DNA from: Chloroflexota bacterium
GTDB taxonomy: Bacteria > Chloroflexota > Anaerolineae > Anaerolineales > UBA4823
NCBI GenBank assembly: GCA_021849525.1
Contig: JAJZSS010000083.1
Location: 1 to 6,818, forward strand
Reading direction: 5' to 3'
DNA: 6,818 bases
Made by a program: the position numbers and the translations under genes. Positions 1 to 6,273 of the stretch are shown in pieces (within the stretch, counting starts at the first letter, position 1; each line of letters opens with the position of its first letter). The notes under the pieces are model-generated. The model worked only from the letters and a program-made list of their open reading frames with translations. It did no database searches and was not told where the DNA came from.

Positions 1-238
1 CGGTGGCTTGAGCGGTTGCTCCCGCGCCATCGCCCGCGATAATTACTTCTGCCGCGGGCATGGTAAACGGGCTGTTGGCCCAGTTCGGATAGGGGCCGAA
101 ATAATGCGGCACATTCGCCTCATCAACAGGCGAAGTTGGAGCCGCGGTGACATTCTGAAGCCGGCCGATGCTCCCAAACAAGAGGGATAGGAGCACAATC
201 CCGGCCAGAGTAATTGATAGCAACTTACGACCGTTCAT
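1..238 (-). CDS. Exported protein, N-terminal part; probable Chloroflexota-type multicopper oxidase (partial)
   Basis: This is the first 79 codons of a minus-strand gene cut by the left edge. The product starts MNGRKLLSITLAG, with a basic n-region, a hydrophobic core to about residue 24 and a likely cleavage after the VTAA stretch near residues 31-34, so export is expected. The mature part contains PHYFGPYPNWANSPFT followed by a Gly/Ala-rich stretch (AGDGAGATAQAT). From memory, this start resembles large multicopper oxidases of Anaerolineae that carry Gly/Ala/Thr-rich repeats ahead of their copper domains. No copper ligand lies inside the window, so the enzyme call is inference, while export is well supported. 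The start is fixed by GGAGG (minus strand, 245-249), 6 nt before ATG. The ATG overlaps the stop of an upstream mini-ORF (ATGA), which suggests translational coupling. Confidence 0.6.
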   Translation of the reverse strand, partial: MNGRKLLSITLAGIVLLSLLFGSIGRLQNVTAAPTSPVDEANVPHYFGPYPNWANSPFTMPAAEVIIAGDGAGATAQAT

Positions 239-312
239 CTTAAGCCTCCACACTTATTAATCTTGCGCTGATATAAATCAAATCTTGTGTGTATCTTCCG
301 GCTGATCCTCAT
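235..312 (-). CDS. Putative 25-codon leader peptide / upstream ORF coupled to the exported-protein gene
   Basis: A short ORF of 25 codons starts with ATG at 312 and ends in TGA at 237-235, so its stop overlaps the ATG of the exported-protein gene as ATGA. It is preceded by AGGAGGTGA, a nine-base match to the 16S rRNA anti-Shine-Dalgarno, with 6 nt spacing. The peptide begins MRISRKIHT and ends INKCGGLR. It is very basic, has one Cys and no hydrophobic segment, and I do not recognise it. The Shine-Dalgarno of the downstream gene lies inside this ORF, at its Gly-Gly codons. Such an arrangement usually couples translation of the second gene to passage of ribosomes over the first. I infer a regulatory leader; the alternative is a chance ORF with the strong ribosome site left over from another gene. 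No run of identical codons points to amino-acid attenuation. Confidence 0.5.
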   Translation of the reverse strand: MRISRKIHTRFDLYQRKINKCGGLR

Positions 313-318
313 TTGACG

Positions 319-327
319 TCACCTCCT
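319..327 (-). promoter_or_regulatory. Near-perfect Shine-Dalgarno of the leader ORF
   Basis: On the minus strand this reads AGGAGGTGA, 6 nt before the ATG at 312. It is the strongest ribosome-binding site in the window and the main reason to take the leader ORF seriously. It overlaps the 8-bp palindrome TGACGTCA (314-321). A small inverted repeat, CAGTG-N4-CACTG (343-356), lies just upstream. No convincing promoter was found in 313-403. Confidence 0.6.
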
Positions 328-403
328 GTTATGATTGCGAGTCAGTGATTCCACTGTCCTTGTATGACTGCCTGTTTAAAAATTCGTAATCCCGGCCACT
401 GTT

Positions 404-1252
404 TTATTCCGCATTACTGCAGGATGCGCAGCGGGTCAGCATCCATTCAATCCTGTCGGGTGCCTGGGTTGGGTTGGGGTAAACGACGAATTGGTCCTCC
501 CATATCCTGTGCAAATTCCGGATTTCTTTCAGGTTGGTCAGTTGAGGCTGATCTGCCAGGTCTACTTTGCCAAGCAGATACTGGATATCGCTGCCGATCT
601 GAAGGACCCGGGTATTCCAGCCTTGTCCGGAGAAACGGTATGGGGATAAGCGGGCGCTGCGATTGTAGCGATCGTACCAATAGGGCAGCATGTTGCCGCG
701 CAGCCACTCTGGTTCGGAGACCGCCAGGGCTTCGAGCGCCTGGTACATGGCTTCGACGACTTCTTCGAAGCGGTGTAAGGTGCATATTTTCACCAGTACC
801 TGCCGGGCAGCCACCGGTTGGGCTTCGTCCGGCTCCAGCAGGCCAAAAATGGTCAGGCGATCGAATAAGTTCAAAAAGATCTGGGCGCTGGCCGAATCGT
901 TGAATAGATGGCGGCGAAATTCACACAGGCTTTGAGGATCGAACCGGGGGATGTTCAGAGGTAAATGCATGGCGTATTTCAGGTCCACCCGGTTGCGGAC
1001 AGCATCCAGGATCTGGGCATTGGTTAACTCTTCACTGTATTGATAAATAGTCAGCAGGTTGTATTGGACAAACACTTCGAATGACCGCAATCCCATCCCA
1101 CCAGGATCAAATTCCAGCGGTACCAGCTCATACAGTAATTCGTTGAGATGGTCGCCGATCCGTAAATTGATATTGCTTTTCCCATACATCGCGGTTGCCG
1201 CCCGGCGGGTATCTTCAGGAATTGATGGATAAGGGATCATTTGATACGCCAT
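404..1252 (-). CDS. IS1182/InsH-type transposase N-terminal domain protein, lacking a DDE catalytic half
   Basis: The product is 282 residues. Residues about 30-140 fit the transposase InsH N-terminal domain (DUF772 type): the segment LLTIYQYSEELTNAQILDAV (66-85) is followed by PRFDPQSLCEFRRHLF (102-117) and GLLEPDEAQPV (137-147). Residues 148-255 resemble the linker of IS1182-like elements (KICTLHRFEEVVEAMYQALE, then PEWLR and WYDRYNRS). The protein ends with a CxxC-containing tail (RCASCSNAE) and a TAA. Full transposases of this group are usually about 450-550 residues with a C-terminal DDE domain, which is absent here and not encoded in the bases after the stop. No flanking inverted repeats or target duplications were found by eye. 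It may be a truncated remnant, a natural short form or a domesticated DNA-binding protein. An in-frame TAA directly before the ATG rules out an upstream start; only a weak GTAGGG precedes it. Confidence 0.7.
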   Translation of the reverse strand: MAYQMIPYPSIPEDTRRAATAMYGKSNINLRIGDHLNELLYELVPLEFDPGGMGLRSFEVFVQYNLLTIYQYSEELTNAQILDAVRNRVDLKYAMHLPLNIPRFDPQSLCEFRRHLFNDSASAQIFLNLFDRLTIFGLLEPDEAQPVAARQVLVKICTLHRFEEVVEAMYQALEALAVSEPEWLRGNMLPYWYDRYNRSARLSPYRFSGQGWNTRVLQIGSDIQYLLGKVDLADQPQLTNLKEIRNLHRIWEDQFVVYPNPTQAPDRIEWMLTRCASCSNAE

Positions 1253-1300
1253 TTAAAACCCTACCCCATGTACAAAATAAGCTTAAAGTAATGCAAGCTC

Positions 1301-1329
1301 AATATAGCGATTTAACAAACAGCGAACAA
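1301..1329 (-). promoter_or_regulatory. Candidate sigma70 promoter of the transposase-like gene
   Basis: On the minus strand, TTGTTC (1324-1329) and TATATT (1301-1306) are separated by 17 nt. The -10 differs from consensus by one base; the -35 matches only in its TTG. It would start transcription about 40 nt before the ATG at 1252. The region is AT-rich, so a chance match is possible. Confidence 0.28.
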
Positions 1330-1433
1330 GCGCACAAACTTACCGATTTTTCAAAGGTGTTTTGCGTGGGGAATACGGAGATTTAAGGATGGAAAATCCC
1401 GGTGGCTGCTGCGTAAGAATCGTTTAACCGCAA

Positions 1434-1468
1434 AGAACCGGCCGCGTAGAAAATACGCGGCCGGTTCT
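1434..1468 (-). terminator. Perfect 15-bp GC-rich hairpin, likely terminator of the kinase/regulator operon
   Basis: The arm at 1434-1448 (AGAACCGGCCGCGTA) is exactly complementary to the arm at 1454-1468, with a 5-nt loop. It lies 71 nt downstream of the response-regulator stop. On the minus strand the stem runs into TTCTTTGCGGTT, a short imperfect T-run. On the plus strand it is followed by TGGTTTT. It could therefore terminate in either direction, but since the main transcription arriving here is from the minus-strand operon, I assign it to that. The rest of 1253-1539 shows no convincing gene; a 12-codon mini-ORF on the plus strand is discussed under findings. Confidence 0.6.
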
Positions 1469-1539
1469 GGTTTTCAGCCCGCCTATCTACAGGCAGACCG
1501 TTTTCAGTAATGACCTGTCAGGAATTAAAGGCTTTTGTT

Positions 1540-2193
1540 CTATTTTGTTTTTTTCTTTGCCAGATCATGTTCTTCCACGTAATTCATCAGCTCGACCCGG
1601 CTCTTGATGCCCAGCTTGCTCACCAGGTTGGAGCGGTGACCTTCCACGGTGCGCGGACTGAGATGCAGCTCTTCGGCGATCTGGCGATTGGTATAGCCCC
1701 GCGCCAGGAGAAGTAAGACATCGATCTCGCGCAGCGTCAGGGTTGGCTCGGTATCCCGCTCCTGTTTGCCATGCGGTGAAAAATCTTTCACCAGGGCGCT
1801 GGTCAGCGAAGGATATATGTACATATCGCCCTGCGAGACAAAGCGGATGGCCTTGACCAGCTCCGAATCATCCGCCCGTTTGAGGATGTAGCCATAGGCG
1901 CCGGCGCGCAGCATCTCGCGCAGCATGGCTTCGTCTTCATGGACCGTGAGCGCCAGGACCCGCGTCCGGGGGGAGATCAGGCGCAGCTGGCGGGTGGCCT
2001 CGATCCCACTCAACCCCGGCAGGCTGATATCCATCAAAACGATATCCGGCTCCAGCGCCGCCACCTGAGCCAACACGCTCAGGCCGTCTTTTGCCTCGCC
2101 GACGACAGTGATATCACCGGTTGCCTGAAGGAGGGCGTGCAGTCCCGCCCGAATCAGGCTGTGATCATCCGCGATCAATATCCGAATGGACAT
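1540..2193 (-). CDS. NarL/FixJ-family two-component response regulator
   Basis: This 217-residue DNA-binding regulator is the evident partner of the overlapping kinase. The receiver domain spans residues about 3-118: acidic pocket D9/D10 in ILIADDHSL, phospho-acceptor D55 in VLMDISLPG, switch T83 in VLALTVHE and K105 in GYILKRAD. A linker (about 125-150) leads to a LuxR-type helix-turn-helix at 151-211 (LTLREIDVLLLLARGYTNRQ, then SPRTVEGHRSNLVSKL). It ends in a lysine-rich tail (KKKTK). ATG at 2193 is chosen because GGAGG (2200-2204) stands 6 nt before it and the receiver fold begins at once; a TTG at 2211 would add six residues with no better site. It overlaps the kinase gene by 29 nt, so translation is probably coupled. 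All catalytic positions are intact. Target genes cannot be read from the sequence. Confidence 0.95.
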   Translation of the reverse strand: MSIRILIADDHSLIRAGLHALLQATGDITVVGEAKDGLSVLAQVAALEPDIVLMDISLPGLSGIEATRQLRLISPRTRVLALTVHEDEAMLREMLRAGAYGYILKRADDSELVKAIRFVSQGDMYIYPSLTSALVKDFSPHGKQERDTEPTLTLREIDVLLLLARGYTNRQIAEELHLSPRTVEGHRSNLVSKLGIKSRVELMNYVEEHDLAKKKTK

Positions 2194-5100
2194 TGGGTAC
2201 CTCCACCACAATTGTCGTACCGCCCCCGGGTACGCTCTCGATCTGCAAGCTGCCGGCGATCATCTGAGTGCGCTCCTGGATGCCCAGCAAACCCAGATGC
2301 CCACTCTTACGGATCTCGGAAGTCTCAAAGCCCACCCCATCATCTTCAATCATCACCACAACTTTACCCGCTCGATTTTCGACAATCACATCGACATTGC
2401 TGGCCTGGCCGTGGCGGACCGCGTTGGTCAGCGCCTCCTGGACAATGCGATAGATATTGGTCTCGACATAATCCGCCAGGCGCACGGTTTCGTTAAAACC
2501 GCTTTCTCTAAAGCGCATGTTCATCGGGTAGTGGTCGGCAAAACCTTTGACGAGCTGTTCCAGGGCCACCACCAGGCCCAGGTAATCCAGGCTGGCCGGC
2601 CGTAAGTCCATCGCCAGGCGATGCAGCTCTTCGGATACGCTGTCCGTCAGCTGCTTCAGCTCGGAAATGCGCAGCAAGAAGCTGGCGGGTTTATCCGCAT
2701 CCTGCTCCAGCAAGCGCAGCCCAAATTTAAGGGCGGTGAGCGACTGACCGGCTTCATCGTGCAGCTCGCGGGCGATATAACGCCGCTCGCTTTCCTGGAC
2801 TTCGACCAGCCGGCGGGAGAGAGACTGCAGGCGTTCGTGCCCGAAGCGAACCTGCTCGAACAACCAGGCATTCTGGATGGCAACTGCTGCCTGGGCGATG
2901 ACCACTTCTGCCAGCCAGATGTGCTCGCGCTGGATGCAGTCTGGGTCGGCTTTTGCCAGAACCAGCACACCCATCGCCCTTTCATTGACGATGATGGGAA
3001 TACCCAGCCAGTTGCGCATGGGCTGGTCGCTGATCAGGGTTGTCCAGTCTGGATAATCCCGGGTATCGGCGATGAGGATACTTTTCTGAGTGTCGATGAC
3101 TTCTTGCAGGTAAGGCTGGTCTTGGACGTCGAGCGAGGCTTTGAGCTGATATTTCGGATTATTTTCCTGCTCATAGCCGCGCAATGCCTGGATCGTGAGG
3201 GTGGATTCATTTTCACAGATCACGATATACGCCCGGTCCACCGGCACCAGGCGGCAGACATAATCTAAAAGAGTATTCATTACTTTTTCAAAGTTAAGAG
3301 TCTGCGAGAGCGCCCGGCTCACCTCGTTTAAGGTTTCGGCCAGCTGGCGGGCCTGCAATTCAGCCGCGTAAAGGCGCGCATTTTCCACAGCCAGGGCGGC
3401 AGGCGCTGAAAACGCCATCAGGCGCCGGGCAGTCTCGGGGGTAAAGGCTCCTGACTGGTCGCTGGTCAGGTTAATCACCCCGGTCAGCCGACCGGAGACC
3501 AACAGCGGAGCAGCCAGGAAGGAACACGGCCTATCCAGGCCTGGAATGGCACATACGTCCGGGGCCAGGAGGGTATCTTCGATCAGGACCGGCTGCTGCG
3601 TATGAGCCATCCCTGCCAGGCAAGGATAATCTGCCAGGCGGTACACCCCGACATCTCTGGCGGAAGCATCCAGCAGGCCAGCATGATCGTGATGGTGGAC
3701 GATCTTCAGGGTATCATGATCGACCAGCAGAATATTCGCCTGCTGGTAATCGATGACGCGGCTGATCTGAACCAGGATGGTATTGAGCACCTCATCCAGC
3801 TCGAGGCTGGCATTTAATACCAGCATGGATTCAACCAGGCCTTCTGCCAGGGTGCGCTGCCTGGTTTCGGCGACGCTCAAGCCGACCAGATCCTGGTTCT
3901 GCTGTTGTAACTTTAACTCAGCCCGCTTGCGCTCGGTGACATCCACCAGGCTGAGCACCAGCCCCTGCACAGAGCCATCCACCTCGAACACCGGCTGCAG
4001 GCGCCAGTTCCAGTAACTAACACCCCGCTCGGGATTATTGGCATATTCGAAGGGCTTTTCTTTTACCGAGTAGATCTCTCCGGTATCGACCACCTGTTGA
4101 AAAATGGCCTGGTTTTCCAAATTCGGGAATAATTCGAAGTGATTTTTACCCTCATAAAACGCCGCCGGGCGCCCGTCTGAGGCGGCATAGGCTTCGTTGA
4201 CTTTGATGAAATTGAAATTGCGGTCCATATAGGCAATCAGAATATCGATGCTGTTGAAGGCTTTTCCGATCAGCTCATTTCCCCGGAGCAGAGCCTGTTC
4301 AGCCTGCTTTCGCTGGGTGATATCTTCATTTACTACAAAGACGCCATGGACCTGGCCCTGTTCGTCGCGCACCGGGATGGCCGTATTGAGAATCAGCTTA
4401 TGGGAGCCGTCAAAACATTCAATCTCGAGCTCCTCATTCAGCGAGGTTTCACCATTCCGGACAGCCCGGGCTATCGCCCAATCGTCCGGCTCGACTGGCA
4501 ACCCTGTGCTCACCCACCAGGCTTTATACTCACCAAACTGCTCGATCCCGACGTATTTAGCACCCGCCCAGATTTGCTGACCGGCGGGATTGACATACAG
4601 TATATTCCCGGATTCATCGGTCAGCATGGCTCCTACCGGAAGAACATCGAAGGCAGTTTTGAGCCGGGCCTCGCTTTTAATCAGTGCCTGTTCAGCGAGC
4701 TTGCGGCTGGAAATATCCTGGTTGATAATGATCACCCCTTGCAGAGTTTGACCTTCATAGAATGGCGCGGCGGAGTTCAAGATGATCTTATGGGTCCCGT
4801 CGAAGCATTCAATCTCAAGCTCTTCGTCCAGGAAAACCTCTCCATACTGGATCGCCCGCGCCGCCGCCCAGTCGCCGGGTTCGACCAGTTTTCCATCTTC
4901 CAGCCGCCAGGCTTTATACGCGCCGTATTGATCCATGCCCACGTAGCGGGCGCCCGACCAGATTTTCTGGCTGGCCAGGTTGCCGTGCAGGATATTCCCC
5001 TGCGGATCAGTGATCCAGACCCCGACCGGCAGGTTCTCCAGCACCCTGCTCAGCAAGGCTTCGGAGCGGGCGCGTTCTTTGACATGGGTAATTAAAGGAA

Positions 5101-5332
5101 GAAATTGAAAAAAGTACAGCAGCGGGAAGATCAAGCCAGTCATGATCAGAGCATCTAACACGGTTTCAACCCAGTATGGCTCAGGTTGTAAATAATAGAT
5201 CACGATCATGGCAATGATTTCAGCGAAGAAAATTCCCAGAATCAGAAGGATGAATAATCTCGGCTGAGAATAAGTTCTTTTACCAATCGATCCGGCATCG
5301 ACTGGAAATGTCAGCTTGGGCTCGTTTAGCAT
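2165..5332 (-). CDS. Membrane-anchored sensor histidine kinase, PAS-PAS-PAS-GAF-GAF-HisKA_3-HATPase
   Basis: This NarL-partner (HPK7-type, NarX/DegS/LiaS-like) kinase has 1055 residues from the chosen start. Two membrane helices lie near 26-48 and 57-82 with almost no extracytoplasmic loop, so sensing is probably cytoplasmic or within the membrane. Then follow PAS1 (101-217), PAS2 (231-348), PAS3 (about 352-474), a short coiled segment, GAF1 (about 510-656), GAF2 (about 678-826), the dimerisation/phosphoacceptor domain with H858 in ARELHDEAGQSL, and an ATPase domain with an N-box (EALTNAVRHG, N970), EDDGVGF (996-1002) and GHLGLLG (1011-1017). PAS1 and PAS2 are near-duplicates. GAF1 has a His cluster and three Cys. 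The ATG at 5332 has GGGTGAGG (5341-5348) 8 nt upstream; an in-frame ATG at 5374 (+14 residues) lacks a ribosome site. The ligand is unknown. It likely phosphorylates the regulator encoded immediately downstream. Confidence 0.93.
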   Translation of the reverse strand: MLNEPKLTFPVDAGSIGKRTYSQPRLFILLILGIFFAEIIAMIVIYYLQPEPYWVETVLDALIMTGLIFPLLYFFQFLPLITHVKERARSEALLSRVLENLPVGVWITDPQGNILHGNLASQKIWSGARYVGMDQYGAYKAWRLEDGKLVEPGDWAAARAIQYGEVFLDEELEIECFDGTHKIILNSAAPFYEGQTLQGVIIINQDISSRKLAEQALIKSEARLKTAFDVLPVGAMLTDESGNILYVNPAGQQIWAGAKYVGIEQFGEYKAWWVSTGLPVEPDDWAIARAVRNGETSLNEELEIECFDGSHKLILNTAIPVRDEQGQVHGVFVVNEDITQRKQAEQALLRGNELIGKAFNSIDILIAYMDRNFNFIKVNEAYAASDGRPAAFYEGKNHFELFPNLENQAIFQQVVDTGEIYSVKEKPFEYANNPERGVSYWNWRLQPVFEVDGSVQGLVLSLVDVTERKRAELKLQQQNQDLVGLSVAETRQRTLAEGLVESMLVLNASLELDEVLNTILVQISRVIDYQQANILLVDHDTLKIVHHHDHAGLLDASARDVGVYRLADYPCLAGMAHTQQPVLIEDTLLAPDVCAIPGLDRPCSFLAAPLLVSGRLTGVINLTSDQSGAFTPETARRLMAFSAPAALAVENARLYAAELQARQLAETLNEVSRALSQTLNFEKVMNTLLDYVCRLVPVDRAYIVICENESTLTIQALRGYEQENNPKYQLKASLDVQDQPYLQEVIDTQKSILIADTRDYPDWTTLISDQPMRNWLGIPIIVNERAMGVLVLAKADPDCIQREHIWLAEVVIAQAAVAIQNAWLFEQVRFGHERLQSLSRRLVEVQESERRYIARELHDEAGQSLTALKFGLRLLEQDADKPASFLLRISELKQLTDSVSEELHRLAMDLRPASLDYLGLVVALEQLVKGFADHYPMNMRFRESGFNETVRLADYVETNIYRIVQEALTNAVRHGQASNVDVIVENRAGKVVVMIEDDGVGFETSEIRKSGHLGLLGIQERTQMIAGSLQIESVPGGGTTIVVEVPNVHSDIDRG
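4289..5032 (-). repeat. Internal tandem duplication encoding PAS1 and PAS2 of the kinase
   Basis: Two units, 4682-5032 and 4289-4642, encode PAS domains that align at an offset of 130 residues without gaps for most of their length, with one extra residue in the second near its end. Shared blocks include LPVG at the start, KIW/QIW, YVG, YKAW, VEP-DWA-ARA, an identical ELEIECFDG followed by a conserved SHK/THK-ILN, and finally NQD/NED-I-RK-AEQAL. The DNA has diverged, so the duplication is not recent. Confidence 0.9.
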
Positions 5333-5418
5333 AGGCTTTGCCTCACCCGCAGGGCTATGGGGGATCACATCCATCGGTAGGTGAAACGGGTAAAATATTA
5401 ATGTAAAATCTACCTAAA

Positions 5419-5424
5419 ATTATA
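5419..5424 (-). promoter_or_regulatory. Candidate -10 box of the kinase/regulator operon
   Basis: The minus strand reads TATAAT here, a perfect -10, placing transcription start about 80 nt before the ATG at 5332. No good -35 lies 16-18 nt upstream, so an activator or a different sigma factor may be involved. TACCTA (plus-strand sense) occurs at 5411-5416 and 5423-5428, flanking and slightly overlapping the box. Confidence 0.4.
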
Positions 5425-5513
5425 CCTACAACTTTGGATAACATAATTTCTGTTTTGCTGGCTTAATTTGCAGCGATTCGTAAATCAAACTGTTCTGACC
5501 CGTGTAGCTGGTT

Positions 5514-5519
5514 TATAAT
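5514..5519 (+). promoter_or_regulatory. Candidate -10 box of the cadmium-transporter gene
   Basis: TATAAT stands 45 nt before the ATG at 5565, a normal distance for a promoter. The sequence 17 nt upstream (TGTTCT) is a poor -35. It faces away from the kinase -10 box about 90 nt away, so the 190-nt region 5375-5564 probably carries two divergent promoters. Confidence 0.42.
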
Positions 5520-5564
5520 CTACCACCCCTTAAGATAAATACTATAACCAAGAGGATTCTCACC

Positions 5565-6203
5565 ATGCTTACGACCCTGTTCACCGCCATCGCCACCTTC
5601 GTCGCCACCAGCATCGATTACCTGGTTATTTTGCTCATTTTCTTCTCCCAGGAGCGCGGCAAAGGGGCAGTGCGCGGGGTTGCCCTGGGGCAGTACCTGG
5701 GCACGGCGGCGCTGATCGGCTTCAGCCTGCTGGCAGCCTTCGGCCTGCTGACCTTTATTCCTGAAGAATGGATGATCGGCCTGCTCGGCCTGATCCCGCT
5801 GGGGCTGGGTTTAAAAGTGCTCTTTACCAGAGAAGAAGAGGATGAATGCGAGGACGAGGAAGAAGAACAGAAAGAAAAGGTGATGGAGCGCTCGCATAAG
5901 TATGGCAGCCTGGCGCTGAGCATGACCTTGCTCACCATCGCCAGCGGCGGCGACAATATCGGTGTGTATATCCCGCTGTTCTCCTCGTTAAATTGGGGCG
6001 AGATTGGGCTGACCCTGCTGGTGTATGCCCTGCTGATCGCCGGGCTGCTCTACGTCAGCTATCGCTTTGCCAGTCTCAAATTTATCGGCGGGACCATCGA
6101 AAAGTACGAGCGCATCATTGTGCCGGTGGTGTTCATCGGCCTGGGAATCCTGATTATGAACGAGAACGGGGTGTTCAGCTTTCTGGCGAGCCTGTTTAAG
6201 TAA
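5565..6203 (+). CDS. cadD: CadD-like cadmium-resistance transporter (LysE superfamily)
   Basis: This 212-residue integral membrane protein has the length and layout of the CadD family (Pfam Cad), whose members lower cellular Cd2+ by export or sequestration. About six membrane segments are visible: near 3-28, 36-62, 66-87, 114-140, 145-168 and 184-200. Family signatures seen are TSIDYLVILL (15-24) with D18 in the first helix, GVALGQYLG (38-46) and SGGDNIGVYIPLF (127-139) with D130 and N131 in the fourth. The central cytoplasmic loop (89-105) is a dense run of Glu/Asp with one Cys (C95), a plausible metal-binding stretch. The start is supported by AGAGG (5551-5555), 9 nt upstream. No ArsR/CadC-type regulator is adjacent; the divergent neighbour is the two-component system. 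No terminator separates it from the next gene, 70 nt downstream. Cadmium specificity is inferred from the family. Confidence 0.88.
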   Translation: MLTTLFTAIATFVATSIDYLVILLIFFSQERGKGAVRGVALGQYLGTAALIGFSLLAAFGLLTFIPEEWMIGLLGLIPLGLGLKVLFTREEEDECEDEEEEQKEKVMERSHKYGSLALSMTLLTIASGGDNIGVYIPLFSSLNWGEIGLTLLVYALLIAGLLYVSYRFASLKFIGGTIEKYERIIVPVVFIGLGILIMNENGVFSFLASLFK

Positions 6204-6273
6204 GATGAGAGCTCCCTGAAAGACCCCAAAATTCATCCAATATTGCGGGTACAATGGGGAAACGAGAGGACGG

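Noticed and set aside
364..903. Plus-strand ORF of 179 codons opposite the transposase-like gene
   Set aside because: The minus-strand frame carries recognisable transposase domain motifs; this product is rich in Arg, Ser, Gly and Cys without domain features, typical of an antisense frame.
1195..1386. Plus-strand ORF of 63 codons running from inside the transposase-like gene into the intergenic region
   Set aside because: It overlaps the 5' end of a better supported gene, has no clear ribosome site and matches no family known to me.
300..1430. Complete insertion sequence with terminal inverted repeats around the transposase-like gene
   Set aside because: Both flanks were compared by eye for inverted and direct repeats; only short fortuitous matches such as AATCCCGG were found, and the catalytic domain is missing.
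2621..3268. Plus-strand ORF of 215 codons opposite the GAF2/HisKA region
   Set aside because: It is a shadow of the kinase reading frame, without a ribosome site or recognisable family.
4346..5095. Long plus-strand ORF (249 codons) opposite the kinase gene
   Set aside because: It lies wholly antisense to PAS1/PAS2 of a clearly real kinase, shows no recognisable domain, and its length follows from the codon bias of the sense gene.
6204..6273. Terminator between the transporter and oxidoreductase genes
   Set aside because: No stable stem followed by a T-run is visible in these 70 nt.
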